Shown here one piece after another: positions 46,254-55,028 of a DNA stretch of 64,000 nt. How positions within the stretch are numbered: the stretch's first letter is position 1; each line of letters starts with the position of its first letter. The position numbers and the translations under genes are program-made. Location of the stretch: positions 186,001-250,000 of the forward strand of contig CAXXPU010000019.1 in the NCBI GenBank assembly GCA_963666875.2. The letters run 5' to 3'. The stretch is from G963662655 sp963666875 (GTDB taxonomy: Bacteria; Cloacimonadota; Cloacimonadia; Cloacimonadales; JAIOQZ01). The notes beneath the pieces were generated by a model. The model was not told where the DNA came from and searched no databases. It saw only the letters and a program-made list of their open reading frames with translations.

Positions 46254-48899
46254 TTATTTAATCACGGTACACTTGCGAACCGCGACATTCCTGCCGTCCA
46301 GATTCAACCGGTACAGGTAAACGCCGGTCGCGACGGCTTTCCCGCTCTCGTCCATGCCGTCCCATTGAACGGTGTGTTCGCCGCCGCTCAGTCGATCCGA
46401 CTTCAGCTTCCTGATCTTCTGGCCGCGGATGTTGTAAAGCGTCAATTCCACGTTGGACGCCTTCGGAATCGAGAACGAGATCAACGTTCCCTGCGAACCG
46501 CCCGTCAGCGAGAATGGATTGGGGCTGTTTTGGTTCAGACGTGCAAGCTTGACCGTCTCGTCCGGTGTATCGACGGAAAGCTGCGGAAGTTCGTCGATCC
46601 GGTACATGGAGCAGCCATAGGTACCGGCGTACATGGTGTGCGTATCGATGTGCATGTCCAGATCGATGATCGGGACGTTGGGCAGGTTCTCGGAGAGACT
46701 CGCCCAGTTGTCGCCGCTATCCATCGAGTAGAACACGCCGCAGTCGGTGCCGACGTATAAGACGTTTTCCTGCAACGGATCGGGCAGGATCACGTTCACG
46801 GGGATCTGCGGGAGGTTGGACGAGATATCGCTCCACTGCTGATCGATCATGCTGTATCGAAACACATGCGGAGTCGATTCGTCCCAGCGGAAACCGGAAA
46901 CTGTCGCGTACCACGAGAAGGGATCGAATGGATCGAACGCCACGCGCGTGATCCAGCGATCGGGAAGCCCGTCCGAGAAGTTTTCCCAGGTCGATTCGTC
47001 CATGGAATAATAGACCTGTCCGTCGTCGCTGCCGGTCAGAATGCCCCCGTACGGAGAGACTGCGATCGTGGTCAACGTGTTGTAGCCGCCGCCGGTGTTG
47101 CCCTGCGTGAGGTCGTCGCTGATGGATGTCCAGCTATTGCCGGAGTTGGTCGATTTCCAGACACGGTAGCTGCCGTAGTAGATCGTTCCCGGATCGTTCG
47201 GGTCGGTCTCGATCGGCGTTGACCAGTTCTTGCGGTCGGATTGCATCTGGTTGTTCAGCAGGTAATGGCTGGATCCGCTTGCGGGATAGATCCTGTACAA
47301 TTCACCATACTGGTACTCGCAGAAAACCGCCTCTTCGTTCGTCGCGGATTCATCGACGCGGACATAGAAACCGTCGCCGCCGAGAAGTACCGCCCAATCA
47401 TCCAGCGATCCGGTACCCGTGCGAATGGTGTTGTTATCCTGCGTGCCGCCGTAGCGCCGTTCCGGGTTTGTCTGATTGATCTCGATCGCGTAGAACTGCG
47501 TCATGGGCAGGACGTTGATCTTCGTCCAGTTGTCGCCATAATCGTTGCTGACATACAGACCGCCGTCGTTTCCTTCCACAATGCGACCGGTGTTCGGGTC
47601 GATGACCATGGCGTGATGATCAACGTGAATCTCATCCTGATTCCAGTAGCCAGCGATGGGCGTATAGCTCGATCCACCGTTTTCGGAACGCACCAGATCG
47701 ACACCCAGCGCGTAAATCCTGTCCGGCTCGGAGGGATCGACTCTGATCTGCCCGAAATACCACCCGAAGCTGGCATTGATGTCTTCAAGCGAACTGTCGT
47801 TGGTCTGTGACCAGGAAGCGCCGCCATTCGCGGTCTTGTATAGCCCGAGGAAGGAGAAGCTGTCACCGGTCTGCATCTGCTTGTCGTAAAACGCGTAGAG
47901 GATATCGGGATCACTCTCCGAGATGCACAGCCCGATCCTGCCGACGGTATCGTTCTGCGGCAGTCCTTCGGTTAGTTCAGTCCAGGTATCGCCACCGTCT
48001 TCGGTCTTGTAGATGCCGGATGTCGCGCCGCCGGATTTGCGGTAGTTGCGTCCGCGGATGCGTTCCCACATGGATGCGTAGAGGATGTCCGGATTCTGCG
48101 GATGCTGGACCAAATCGACCGCGGAGGTTGAATCGGACACGAAGAGCACTTGCTCCCAGTTCGCGCCACCATCTTCGCTGCGATACACGCCTCGATCCGG
48201 ATTGGGACTGAACAGGCTCCCGCAGGCAGCGACGAAGACGCGCTGCGAATCGTTATAATCCACAATCAGTCTTCCGATATAGATCGAATTTTCCAGCCCC
48301 GAGAACGTCCAGCTCTCACCGCCGTCGATCGATTTATAGATGCCCGTTCCAAAGAAACTCTGGCTTGCGGAGTTCGCTTCGCCGGTACCGGCATAGACGA
48401 CCTGCGTATCGTTCGGATCGATTGCGAGATCGCCGATGCTGAGCGAGGGCAGGTCAGTGAAGATATTCTCGAAACTGGCTCCGTTGTCCGTCGTTTTATA
48501 AATACCGCCGGACGCCGCGCCGATGTACCAGGTTTCGGGCTCGTCCGGATTTATCTCGATGTCCGTGATGCGGCCGCCGATGTTGGTAGGCCCGACCAGC
48601 TCCCATTCGTAGATCCGATTGGAGGACTGCTTCTTCATGGCGGCGGCTTTTCGCAGCTCCGCGCGATGCGCCTGCATGTCCATCTCGAAGTTCGGATACA
48701 TACGCTGATAGCCCAGCCATTCATTGGGCAGCGCGGCCGGTTCCTTGGCGATCTTCGGTCCGTAGGGTCGTTCGATGAATTTCGGTTTATAGTTCAGTTT
48801 CTTCTTTGGGTTGGTGAATCCCCGGTAGAATCGTTCGGCATCCATAACCACAAAAAATGCGACTATCGCAATAATGACAAGTACCAGCGTCCGTCTCAT
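46254..48899 (-). CDS. Exported BNR/sortilin-type beta-propeller protein with sorting domain
   Basis: 881 residues; GGAGGG lies before the ATG. The N-terminal hydrophobic segment (3-18) is a signal or anchor. Two propeller regions follow (about 95-400 and 400-780) with repeated Asp-box phrases: Y-K-T-T-D-N-G-A-S-F, Y-K-S-I-D-G-G-E-S-W, Y-R-S-E-D-G-G-A-N-W, W-K-S-T-N-S-G-N-S-W. It resembles the VPS10/sortilin-like glycosyl-hydrolase-type BNR proteins. The sorting domain has N-S-P-N-P-F-S-L, Y-N-I-R-G-Q-K, W-D-G-M-D and A-T-G-V-Y-L-Y-R-L, ending C-T-V-I-K. Glycan or protein binding outside the cell is likely; the exact role is unknown. Confidence 0.9.
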   Translation of the reverse strand: MRRTLVLVIIAIVAFFVVMDAERFYRGFTNPKKKLNYKPKFIERPYGPKIAKEPAALPNEWLGYQRMYPNFEMDMQAHRAELRKAAAMKKQSSNRIYEWELVGPTNIGGRITDIEINPDEPETWYIGAASGGIYKTTDNGASFENIFTDLPSLSIGDLAIDPNDTQVVYAGTGEANSASQSFFGTGIYKSIDGGESWTFSGLENSIYIGRLIVDYNDSQRVFVAACGSLFSPNPDRGVYRSEDGGANWEQVLFVSDSTSAVDLVQHPQNPDILYASMWERIRGRNYRKSGGATSGIYKTEDGGDTWTELTEGLPQNDTVGRIGLCISESDPDILYAFYDKQMQTGDSFSFLGLYKTANGGASWSQTNDSSLEDINASFGWYFGQIRVDPSEPDRIYALGVDLVRSENGGSSYTPIAGYWNQDEIHVDHHAMVIDPNTGRIVEGNDGGLYVSNDYGDNWTKINVLPMTQFYAIEINQTNPERRYGGTQDNNTIRTGTGSLDDWAVLLGGDGFYVRVDESATNEEAVFCEYQYGELYRIYPASGSSHYLLNNQMQSDRKNWSTPIETDPNDPGTIYYGSYRVWKSTNSGNSWTSISDDLTQGNTGGGYNTLTTIAVSPYGGILTGSDDGQVYYSMDESTWENFSDGLPDRWITRVAFDPFDPFSWYATVSGFRWDESTPHVFRYSMIDQQWSDISSNLPQIPVNVILPDPLQENVLYVGTDCGVFYSMDSGDNWASLSENLPNVPIIDLDMHIDTHTMYAGTYGCSMYRIDELPQLSVDTPDETVKLARLNQNSPNPFSLTGGSQGTLISFSIPKASNVELTLYNIRGQKIRKLKSDRLSGGEHTVQWDGMDESGKAVATGVYLYRLNLDGRNVAVRKCTVIK

Positions 48900-48914
48900 A
48901 TTCCCTCCGTTCGA

Positions 48915-49850
48915 TTATTCGGTAACGCCGCCGAGTTTCCTGAGTCGTTCCAGTCTGGCTTTTTCGTTCTGTTGCAGCCAGGGATCCTGTTTCAGAAGCT
49001 CGTAGGCTGATTTGAAGTACATCTTCGCTTTGAGTTGGTCACCCTTTACTGTGTAGAGTTCCGCCAGTTCCTCGAAAACGTATCCGTCCTTTTGCAGATT
49101 GTTGTCCTCGATCTCTTTTTCGATCCGGTGCTGAAGATCCAGCGCGTCTTCCGTTCGATTCAGCGCGCGATACATCCTCGCGGCGGACCACTGCGCGATG
49201 CGGCGTCCGGCCTCGTCGCCGATCTCCTTGCGGAAGTTGACATCCTTGAGGAAATACATCAGAGCAGTATCCGGATCGCCCTGATCGAAATAGGTCCAGC
49301 CGATGTTGTTGTAGAGCGGTCCCTTCCAGCCGATTACCGAGGAGTCATTCGATTCCTCGATCAGACTCAACGCCTTGAGATTCCATTCCAGTTGCCGGTC
49401 GGGCGGCAGAATGATTGCCAGCATGTGTGCGGCGTCGATGGCGAGGTTGTCGTTTCCGTTCTCCTTCGCGATCTTCCACGCCTCCTCGAACAGCGGAACC
49501 GCGTTCTTGGGATCACCCGCACTGTTGAGAAGCCTACCACGCTCAAGCAGAGAGCGGATCCGGGCGTTGCCTAGCTCGCTACCGAGTTCGGTATCCACCG
49601 AATCCAACAATGTATGCGCCTCTTCGAACATCCCGCGCAGACCCATCGTGCGCGCGATCTGCGTCTTGATCTCGAGCGTGTATTCCGCATCGTGCTCGAA
49701 CTGCGGCAGCAGCTCGCGAAACTTCGCTTCCGTGCCGGCAGGATCATTGAAATCCCACAGCTTCCTCAGGTCGATTCGCTTCACGTCCTTCTTGCCGGTA
49801 CATCCGGCAACAATGAGGATGGCGAGAATGGCAATGATAAATAGTCTCAT
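48915..49850 (-). CDS. TPR lipoprotein
   Basis: 311 residues from the ATG at 49850, chosen for GGAGACG before it. The start codes a lipoprotein signal, L-I-V-A-G-C, with the lipid-bearing cysteine near residue 16, so it is exported and membrane-anchored. The rest is helical with four or more TPR-like units (Y-N-N-I-G-W-T-Y-F-D-Q-G and E-E-L-A-E-L-Y-T-V-K-G). It lies 15 bases upstream of the propeller gene and ten after the creatininase gene. Probably an assembly or binding scaffold in the envelope. Confidence 0.85.
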   Translation of the reverse strand: MRLFIIAILAILIVAGCTGKKDVKRIDLRKLWDFNDPAGTEAKFRELLPQFEHDAEYTLEIKTQIARTMGLRGMFEEAHTLLDSVDTELGSELGNARIRSLLERGRLLNSAGDPKNAVPLFEEAWKIAKENGNDNLAIDAAHMLAIILPPDRQLEWNLKALSLIEESNDSSVIGWKGPLYNNIGWTYFDQGDPDTALMYFLKDVNFRKEIGDEAGRRIAQWSAARMYRALNRTEDALDLQHRIEKEIEDNNLQKDGYVFEELAELYTVKGDQLKAKMYFKSAYELLKQDPWLQQNEKARLERLRKLGGVTE

Positions 49851-49860
49851 AAAACGTCTC

Positions 49861-50565
49861 CTAAGCATTTTCTATTGTGTTGATAATCATTTGTTTGATG
49901 CGTTCCACGATGCGATGTCCCTTCGCCGCGGTGGCACGCGAAGGATACCCCTGACATCCGGGAGACCTATCGATCGGCGTCCGCTTTCGATTGTAAAGGT
50001 ACGGCTCGAACTCCTCGAAGGGAATCGAGAAATCCTGTATTCGATCAAACCAAACCATATCGGGATACAGCGCCATCATCAACGAGGTTTCCGCCTCGCC
50101 GGCGTGTCGCGCGCAATCCTGACTCTCCAGGATATCCTGAAGCGGAACATCGAAAAGCTCGATGAGCGTGCAGTTTTCGACCGGGATGTCGCGAAGTGCG
50201 TTCAGGTGATCCGGAACACCGTGCGCAGTCATCAGAATGAAGTCATGAAAGCCCTGGCGTTCCCACAACTGCATGACCGAACCGAGATAGCGGTTCAGCG
50301 ATTCCGGTGTGCAGGAAGTCGTTCCCGTGAACCCGGCATCGCAATGAAGTCCCACGCCGAACGGTGTTGGCGGCGCTGTGACGATCCCGAATTGCTCCGA
50401 TGCCCATCTCGCGAACCACAGCGCAATCATGGTATCGGTTCCGAGCGGAAGATGCGTCGAATGCTGTTCCGTCATCCCGACAGGGATGATGATCGACTGT
50501 TTCTCGTGCAGGTATTCCGTAACGTCCTGCCAGGTCATTTCGTTTAATATGATAGGATGTTTCAT
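49861..50565 (-). CDS. Creatininase-family amidohydrolase
   Basis: 234 residues. The family's metal-binding stretch is clear: I-P-V-G-M-T-E33-Q-H35-S-T-H-L-P-L-G-T-D44-T, and later H-A-G-E-A-E-T-S with another metal ligand. The usual N-G-H-G-G-N block is altered to T-A-H-G-V-P-D-H. Members cleave cyclic amides or formamides (creatinine, formamidopyrimidines, mycofactocin precursors); the substrate here cannot be told. The ATG at 50565 is preferred to a GTG four codons earlier; neither has a good ribosome site, and an inverted repeat covers the start. Confidence 0.85.
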   Translation of the reverse strand: MKHPIILNEMTWQDVTEYLHEKQSIIIPVGMTEQHSTHLPLGTDTMIALWFARWASEQFGIVTAPPTPFGVGLHCDAGFTGTTSCTPESLNRYLGSVMQLWERQGFHDFILMTAHGVPDHLNALRDIPVENCTLIELFDVPLQDILESQDCARHAGEAETSLMMALYPDMVWFDRIQDFSIPFEEFEPYLYNRKRTPIDRSPGCQGYPSRATAAKGHRIVERIKQMIINTIENA

Positions 50566-50589
50566 GTTGCCCAACACACAACATGAAAC
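50559..50589. promoter_or_regulatory. 11-base perfect inverted repeat over the creatininase start codon
   Basis: GTTTCATGTTG (50559-50569) and CAACATGAAAC (50579-50589) pair perfectly around nine bases. The left arm holds the start codon of the minus-strand gene. It could be an operator or an mRNA hairpin that hides the start. Confidence 0.5.
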
Positions 50590-50665
50590 GATGGATGTAA
50601 AACTTTTTCTGTAAAAAACTGAGATCCTCCCTTAAACCATCGGGACTGGAGAAGAATTTATAGAT

Positions 50666-50689
50666 GCTCGCCCGGAGGTCGAGCGCTAC
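50666..50689 (+). repeat. 24-base dispersed repeat, copy 3
   Basis: Same unit as 44797-44820, in the gap between the divergent creatininase and small secreted protein genes. No other gene is supported between 50590 and 50786. Confidence 0.7.
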
Positions 50690-50786
50690 ATGGAAAATGA
50701 TTAGCGCGCATCAAGGGAGAGGGAGCATGAGAGAAATTGAACATCCTCTCGGACCGGGAGAGAACGAAATCTCCGCAGGATTCTAT

Positions 50787-50815
50787 TTGACAAAAAACGG
50801 CGGAATAAAGATACT
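50787..50815 (+). promoter_or_regulatory. Sigma-70 promoter
   Basis: TTGACA (50787-50792), 17 bases and GATACT (50810-50815). The predicted start, about 50822, leaves a leader with GGGAG before the ATG at 50849. An ATG at 50816 touches the -10 and so cannot be the start. Confidence 0.75.
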
Positions 50816-50848
50816 ATGTCAGGCAATAAAATATTGCGGGAGACCACG

Positions 50849-51319
50849 ATGAAACGAGCAATGATCGTCACGGCATTACTGATGGTAATGTTCTCTCTGA
50901 ATGCACAGTACAACGACACCAGTTCGGGATTCAATCCCCATTTCAAACTGCCGTCGTTGGGCAGCGAGTACAGCTATTCCCTATTCAATCCCAATAATCT
51001 GACCATCAATCATTCCATGGGATTCACCAGCGGAATGTACGGCGATCAGAGCTACTACCAGTCCCGCTACACAACGCATCTGGATTATGCGCTCGCCAAG
51101 AACCTCGATTTCAAGCTCGACCTGAACTTCATCAACGACGGTACCGCCACCATGAACGGCGGCTTCGATATCGAGGGTAACAACGACAACGACAGCCAGA
51201 TTCTGCCCAATATGTCGCTCGAATATCGTCCTTCCAAGAACACCGTAATCCGTCTCGATTTCACTTCGTACAACGAAAACTACCCGTACGGGCGTTACGG
51301 CTACTGGCGACGATACTAA
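50849..51319 (+). CDS. Small secreted, probably outer-membrane, protein
   Basis: 156 residues. The signal peptide ends S-L-N-A-Q-Y. The body has alternating strands (S-E-Y-S-Y-S-L-F, T-T-H-L-D-Y-A-L-A, F-K-L-D-L-N-F-I, N-T-V-I-R-L-D-F-T-S-Y), like a small or partial beta-barrel, with a Tyr/Arg/Gly-rich end (Y-G-R-Y-G-Y-W-R-R-Y). I recognise no family. The stop is directly followed by the prepilin peptidase start, so the pair is one operon. Confidence 0.7.
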   Translation: MKRAMIVTALLMVMFSLNAQYNDTSSGFNPHFKLPSLGSEYSYSLFNPNNLTINHSMGFTSGMYGDQSYYQSRYTTHLDYALAKNLDFKLDLNFINDGTATMNGGFDIEGNNDNDSQILPNMSLEYRPSKNTVIRLDFTSYNENYPYGRYGYWRRY

Positions 51320-52102
51320 GTGATCCTGCTTCCCATCTACATTCTCGTCTTCTTTCTCGGCGCTGCGTTCGGCAGTTTCTTCAACGTCTGCATCTACCGG
51401 ATTCCGCACAAACAGTCGATCGTCTCGCCCCCATCGCACTGCCCGGGTTGTAAGACGCCCATCCGTCCCTGGAACAACGTCCCCATCCTGAGCTATATCG
51501 TGCTGCGGGGAAAATGTCGCGTATGCGGGATGAAGATCCACTGGCACTACTTCCTGGTCGAGCTGCTCACCGCGATCCTGTTCCTCGGGCTGTTCATCTT
51601 TAACGACAACCGCGTCGATATCTTCTTCGTAAAATACCTGGTGCTCTTCTCGTTCGGCGTCATCATCTTCTTCATCGACGCCTTCCACATGATCATCCCC
51701 GATCCGCTCTCCCTGCCGCTGATCCCGCTCGGTGTGATCTTCGCGCTGTTTCCCTTCAGCGACGTCACGATCAAGTCATCGCTGCTCGGTGGCGCGGCGG
51801 GATTCATCCTCTTTTACGGCATCGGCTGGCTCTACCTCAAGATGAAGAACATCGAGGCCATGGGCGGCGGCGACGTGAAACTCATCACCGGCATCGGCAC
51901 CTTCCTCGGTCTCAAGGGCGTCCTGATGACAATCTTCTTCAGCTCCGTCATCGCCATTATCGGCTTTATGATCCTCCGCCTGCAAAAGGAAAAGCACTTC
52001 CCCTTCGGCCCGTTCCTCATCCTCGGCTCGATAGTCTATGTCCTGATGGGAGACTGGTTGATCGGCGCGTATCTGGGGTTGTTTGGGGTGTTAAATTGTT
52101 GA
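51320..52102 (+). CDS. pilD: Prepilin peptidase (type IV leader peptidase/methylase)
   Basis: 260 residues, starting with GTG directly after the upstream TAA. A-F-G-S-F-F-N-V-C-I-Y-R near residue 15 and the zinc-type C-P-G-C-K...C-R-V-C-G (about 41-70) mark the methylase half. The catalytic aspartates are in F-F-I-D-A-F-H-M-I-I-P-D and G-G-G-D-V-K-L. Eight membrane helices. It cleaves and methylates type IV pilin-like or pseudopilin precursors at the inner membrane. No pilin gene is present in this window. Confidence 0.95.
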   Translation: MILLPIYILVFFLGAAFGSFFNVCIYRIPHKQSIVSPPSHCPGCKTPIRPWNNVPILSYIVLRGKCRVCGMKIHWHYFLVELLTAILFLGLFIFNDNRVDIFFVKYLVLFSFGVIIFFIDAFHMIIPDPLSLPLIPLGVIFALFPFSDVTIKSSLLGGAAGFILFYGIGWLYLKMKNIEAMGGGDVKLITGIGTFLGLKGVLMTIFFSSVIAIIGFMILRLQKEKHFPFGPFLILGSIVYVLMGDWLIGAYLGLFGVLNC

Positions 52103-52116
52103 AGGTGTATAACCAT

Positions 52117-54135
52117 CTAAATAATTATACTGTTACGAGCACAAAATTCTTTATAATCTATCTCCTGTTCGCGACACCTTTTTCTCAGCAAATAGTGAAA
52201 AATCAGTTTATGCAAGTAGTTTTTCGTCTTATCGAATGCGACATTTCCAACAAACAGAAATGCAGCAACAAGATTACTGCATAGCTTTATCCAGAAAGAG
52301 TAATCGGCAAAGAAGTTTACAAACATTAAACATCCTACCAATAAAACCAAGCCCCCCCACGTCGGTATGCGAGCCATTCTGTTTAAGTGTTTGATTTGTT
52401 TTTCCTCCCTTGCCTGTATACTTCTTTCATGATACTCCCTTGATGCCTTCTCATTGTTATAGTTAGCCTTCTCGTTCTCGAGCTGTTCCTTTAAAGCCAA
52501 ATTTGCTTTTTTTGTGTTCTCGATCTGTTCTTTATACGGGCGTGCTATCTCTTTATTATAGCTACCAAGGAAATCTGTAACCATTGAGTTCTGATAGAAC
52601 TCAGGGTCATTTCTTGTATTCCTCAATATTGACTGTTCAAGCATCATGTTATGCCTAAATGCATTGAAGCTATCTACTGATATCTCCCCATTGTTTTTCA
52701 ATCGAGTCAGCTCGTTCATATAATTCACCAATAAACTTGCACTAATCTTGGTTATCTCCATAACATTAGCAACAATGCGCCATTTAATTGAAGAAGAAAG
52801 TAGCTGACGCCCCGGATTTTCCACCCAGAGTAAATTACATAGAAACTGCCCCGATACGCAGCTGGGCACTAATCCCAACTCATGCTCATGAGCTTGATGG
52901 TATTTATTTACAGAATATGCAAGAGTCTGATTGCCGGTTACAAACAAGTGTCCAACATCTTTAATATTCCTCACCCGCTTCCGCTTTCGCATCCTATAAA
53001 CATAACTAATTGCAGAAATATCCCGATCAACAATGCTAGATGTTCTCGAATCAATATATCCCGTACCATTGCTATAACTCCTTAATATAACACCTTTTAA
53101 CGCCTTCTCATCAATATAGCTTTCAAAGTCCTGTTTCTTAAATTCTTTCGGCTTCTGATTGTTGTCACACAGAATTGCCCCAAAAGGATCGCTAAATATA
53201 TCTTCAATTTTTGATCGGTATAATTCGATATCGTCCCTACCCAGTTCATTTTTATAAAAGAATAAAAGGCTCTTTCCAGCCTTACTATAATCGAAGTCCG
53301 GACTATCGATCCAGTTAGCACAATCATCAAGACTGCTATGAAATTCATCTAAGTTATAGTCCAATACTTTGATGGTCATCCCCGATGATCTCATCTGTTT
53401 GATAAACTGTCTGTATGCATATGACAACTCGTCACCACCAATTCCAACAAAATAGTAAAGGAAATGCACATCCAAATATACCGTCAACTTACTATAATTG
53501 CATCTATATGATTGGTACCCAGACATGAATATTGACTCTGATATCACCATCCCAAGTGACATATCAACAAGAAGATTGACGACATTTTGATCCTCCATTT
53601 GTAACTTCAAATACTCCCCAAGCATAAATAATAATCGCTTTGATCCACGCATATTCTCAATCGGAGGTAGAACACACTGAGACTTACTACTACTTAAAAT
53701 CTCATTGCAATATGTTGACAGATATCCAGTAAAAGCATTATCGACTTCAGCATCAGCCAATTGTTCACCATATTCATTACTGCAATATTCTTTGAAACCA
53801 TTTAACATGCTCTCGATTTGTTTCTCTCTGCTATCATTTCCTCCAATTGACGAGTTTGGCAATTTCTCAATATTTACGGTAAAATTGTTATTCCTTCTTC
53901 CAACCACTCCCTTCATTCTCTTCAGAATCTGTGGAATGGCAGTAAACGGAACCACCAAGCCATATTCATTTAAAAAAATTCCACTGATTATCACAGACTC
54001 TTCTTCACTGATATTCTTGATTTTGTGATTAATCAGTATTTCACTAAGAAGAGGAATATAGCAATCAACAATATAGATACCTGACCTATACATCGTCTTT
54101 AGCAGAGCTAGAGAAGCCATTGTCTTGCCAATCAT
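52117..54135 (-). CDS. Orphan protein with PIN-like region, coiled coil and C-terminal membrane helices; candidate defence gene
   Basis: 672 residues, with AAGGAG before the ATG. Residues about 215-410 resemble a PIN-like nuclease: V-Y-L-D222-V-H-F, a strand/helix pair, L-D-Y-N-L-D-E264-F, then V-D370-R-D372-I-S-A-I and D393-V-G-H-L-F-V-T-G-N402, so four acidic/polar positions fit a PIN active site. Residues 530-585 are a Lys/Glu coiled coil; 593-608 and about 612-630 are hydrophobic and likely span the membrane. The N-terminus (1-200) is unassigned. The gene is far more AT-rich than both neighbours and stands alone, as acquired genes do. A phage-defence or toxin role is inference; family search is needed. 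Confidence 0.65.
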   Translation of the reverse strand: MIGKTMASLALLKTMYRSGIYIVDCYIPLLSEILINHKIKNISEEESVIISGIFLNEYGLVVPFTAIPQILKRMKGVVGRRNNNFTVNIEKLPNSSIGGNDSREKQIESMLNGFKEYCSNEYGEQLADAEVDNAFTGYLSTYCNEILSSSKSQCVLPPIENMRGSKRLLFMLGEYLKLQMEDQNVVNLLVDMSLGMVISESIFMSGYQSYRCNYSKLTVYLDVHFLYYFVGIGGDELSYAYRQFIKQMRSSGMTIKVLDYNLDEFHSSLDDCANWIDSPDFDYSKAGKSLLFFYKNELGRDDIELYRSKIEDIFSDPFGAILCDNNQKPKEFKKQDFESYIDEKALKGVILRSYSNGTGYIDSRTSSIVDRDISAISYVYRMRKRKRVRNIKDVGHLFVTGNQTLAYSVNKYHQAHEHELGLVPSCVSGQFLCNLLWVENPGRQLLSSSIKWRIVANVMEITKISASLLVNYMNELTRLKNNGEISVDSFNAFRHNMMLEQSILRNTRNDPEFYQNSMVTDFLGSYNKEIARPYKEQIENTKKANLALKEQLENEKANYNNEKASREYHERSIQAREEKQIKHLNRMARIPTWGGLVLLVGCLMFVNFFADYSFWIKLCSNLVAAFLFVGNVAFDKTKNYLHKLIFHYLLRKRCREQEIDYKEFCARNSIII

Positions 54136-54352
54136 ATATTTATCTCCTTCTTCGCTGATTAATACAATTCGCTCTGGCTATAGCAAACCTATCAAATTAC
54201 AGAGTGTTACAAGCATGTCGTTCATGTCAACAAAAAATCAAGAAAGAGCACAAAATGCGAAATACCAAATGAAGAAAACTGTGATCAGTTGCTTTAGATA
54301 TAAAAAGGAATACCGCTCTTCGTTTCTATACACAACAGATATCTTGAATATC

Positions 54353-54880
54353 CTACTCCACAAACGTCACTTTCACGCGTTCGGAACGTTTGAGATAAGC
54401 GATCCAGGCGACGGTGTAGAGGGCGGATTTCATCAAAGGCGGCAGGGCTTCGTATAGCGAGAAATCCGATTTCGAGAGGATCATCATCGCGGCGGCATTG
54501 TCGAGGATCAAGAAGCCGAGAAAGGCGAGCCGGAGGATGATGAACATCTTCGGAAAGCTCTTTTTACGACCGAAGAAGAGCACCAGCAGATACAGGCTGC
54601 CGATGATCATCACACCATTGACCGCAAGCTCCACAACGATCAGTCCCGCAAGCACCGGATCGCTGTCCGTAAGTTCAAACCATAGATCGGTGCCGAATAT
54701 CTCGTGGTTCTGCACCCATGCTTCCAGCGCAATCGCGATCGGACTGACAATCATCATGATCGCCATCACGATCAGAAAGCCTTTGATACCCGGTTCGACC
54801 GCTGGCGCTGTACTTAGTGTAGTTTCAGGCTCTGGTGCGGTAACTTCTTGCTCGGGGATGACGCTTTGCTCTTCGGACAT
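54353..54880 (-). CDS. DUF2569-like membrane protein
   Basis: About 175 residues from the ATG at 54880 (GAGGAA upstream). A Pro/Glu/Thr-rich tail of 30 residues is followed by G-I-K-G-F-L-I-V-M-A-I and four membrane helices. It ends Y-L-K-R-S-E-R-V-K-V-T-F-V-E, the usual DUF2569 ending. The function of the family is not known. The 215-base AT-rich gap between this gene and the upstream neighbour (54136-54352) has no supported gene. Confidence 0.8.
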   Translation of the reverse strand: MSEEQSVIPEQEVTAPEPETTLSTAPAVEPGIKGFLIVMAIMMIVSPIAIALEAWVQNHEIFGTDLWFELTDSDPVLAGLIVVELAVNGVMIIGSLYLLVLFFGRKKSFPKMFIILRLAFLGFLILDNAAAMMILSKSDFSLYEALPPLMKSALYTVAWIAYLKRSERVKVTFVE

Positions 54881-54969
54881 ATACACTTCCTCTCGATCGA
54901 TTGATATGGCAGGATTGTTTTCGTTCGAAAGTGTGTGTCAAGATTTTAAATGCGATTGATTATAAGAGA

Positions 54970-54998
54970 AATCGCCCTCCGGGATTCGGAGGGCGATT
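54970..54998 (-). terminator. Rho-independent terminator of the YitT gene
   Basis: AATCGCCCTCCG (54970-54981) and CGGAGGGCGATT (54987-54998) form a perfect 12-base stem with a five-base loop. Read on the minus strand it is followed by TTTCTCTTAT, 30 bases after the YitT stop. Confidence 0.85.
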
Positions 54999-55028
54999 CG
55001 CATATCACACAATCAACTACATTGAGTT

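Noticed and set aside
54125..54457. 110-codon plus-strand open frame in AT-rich DNA
   Set aside because: Overlaps the ends of two minus-strand genes; no ribosome site and no protein features.
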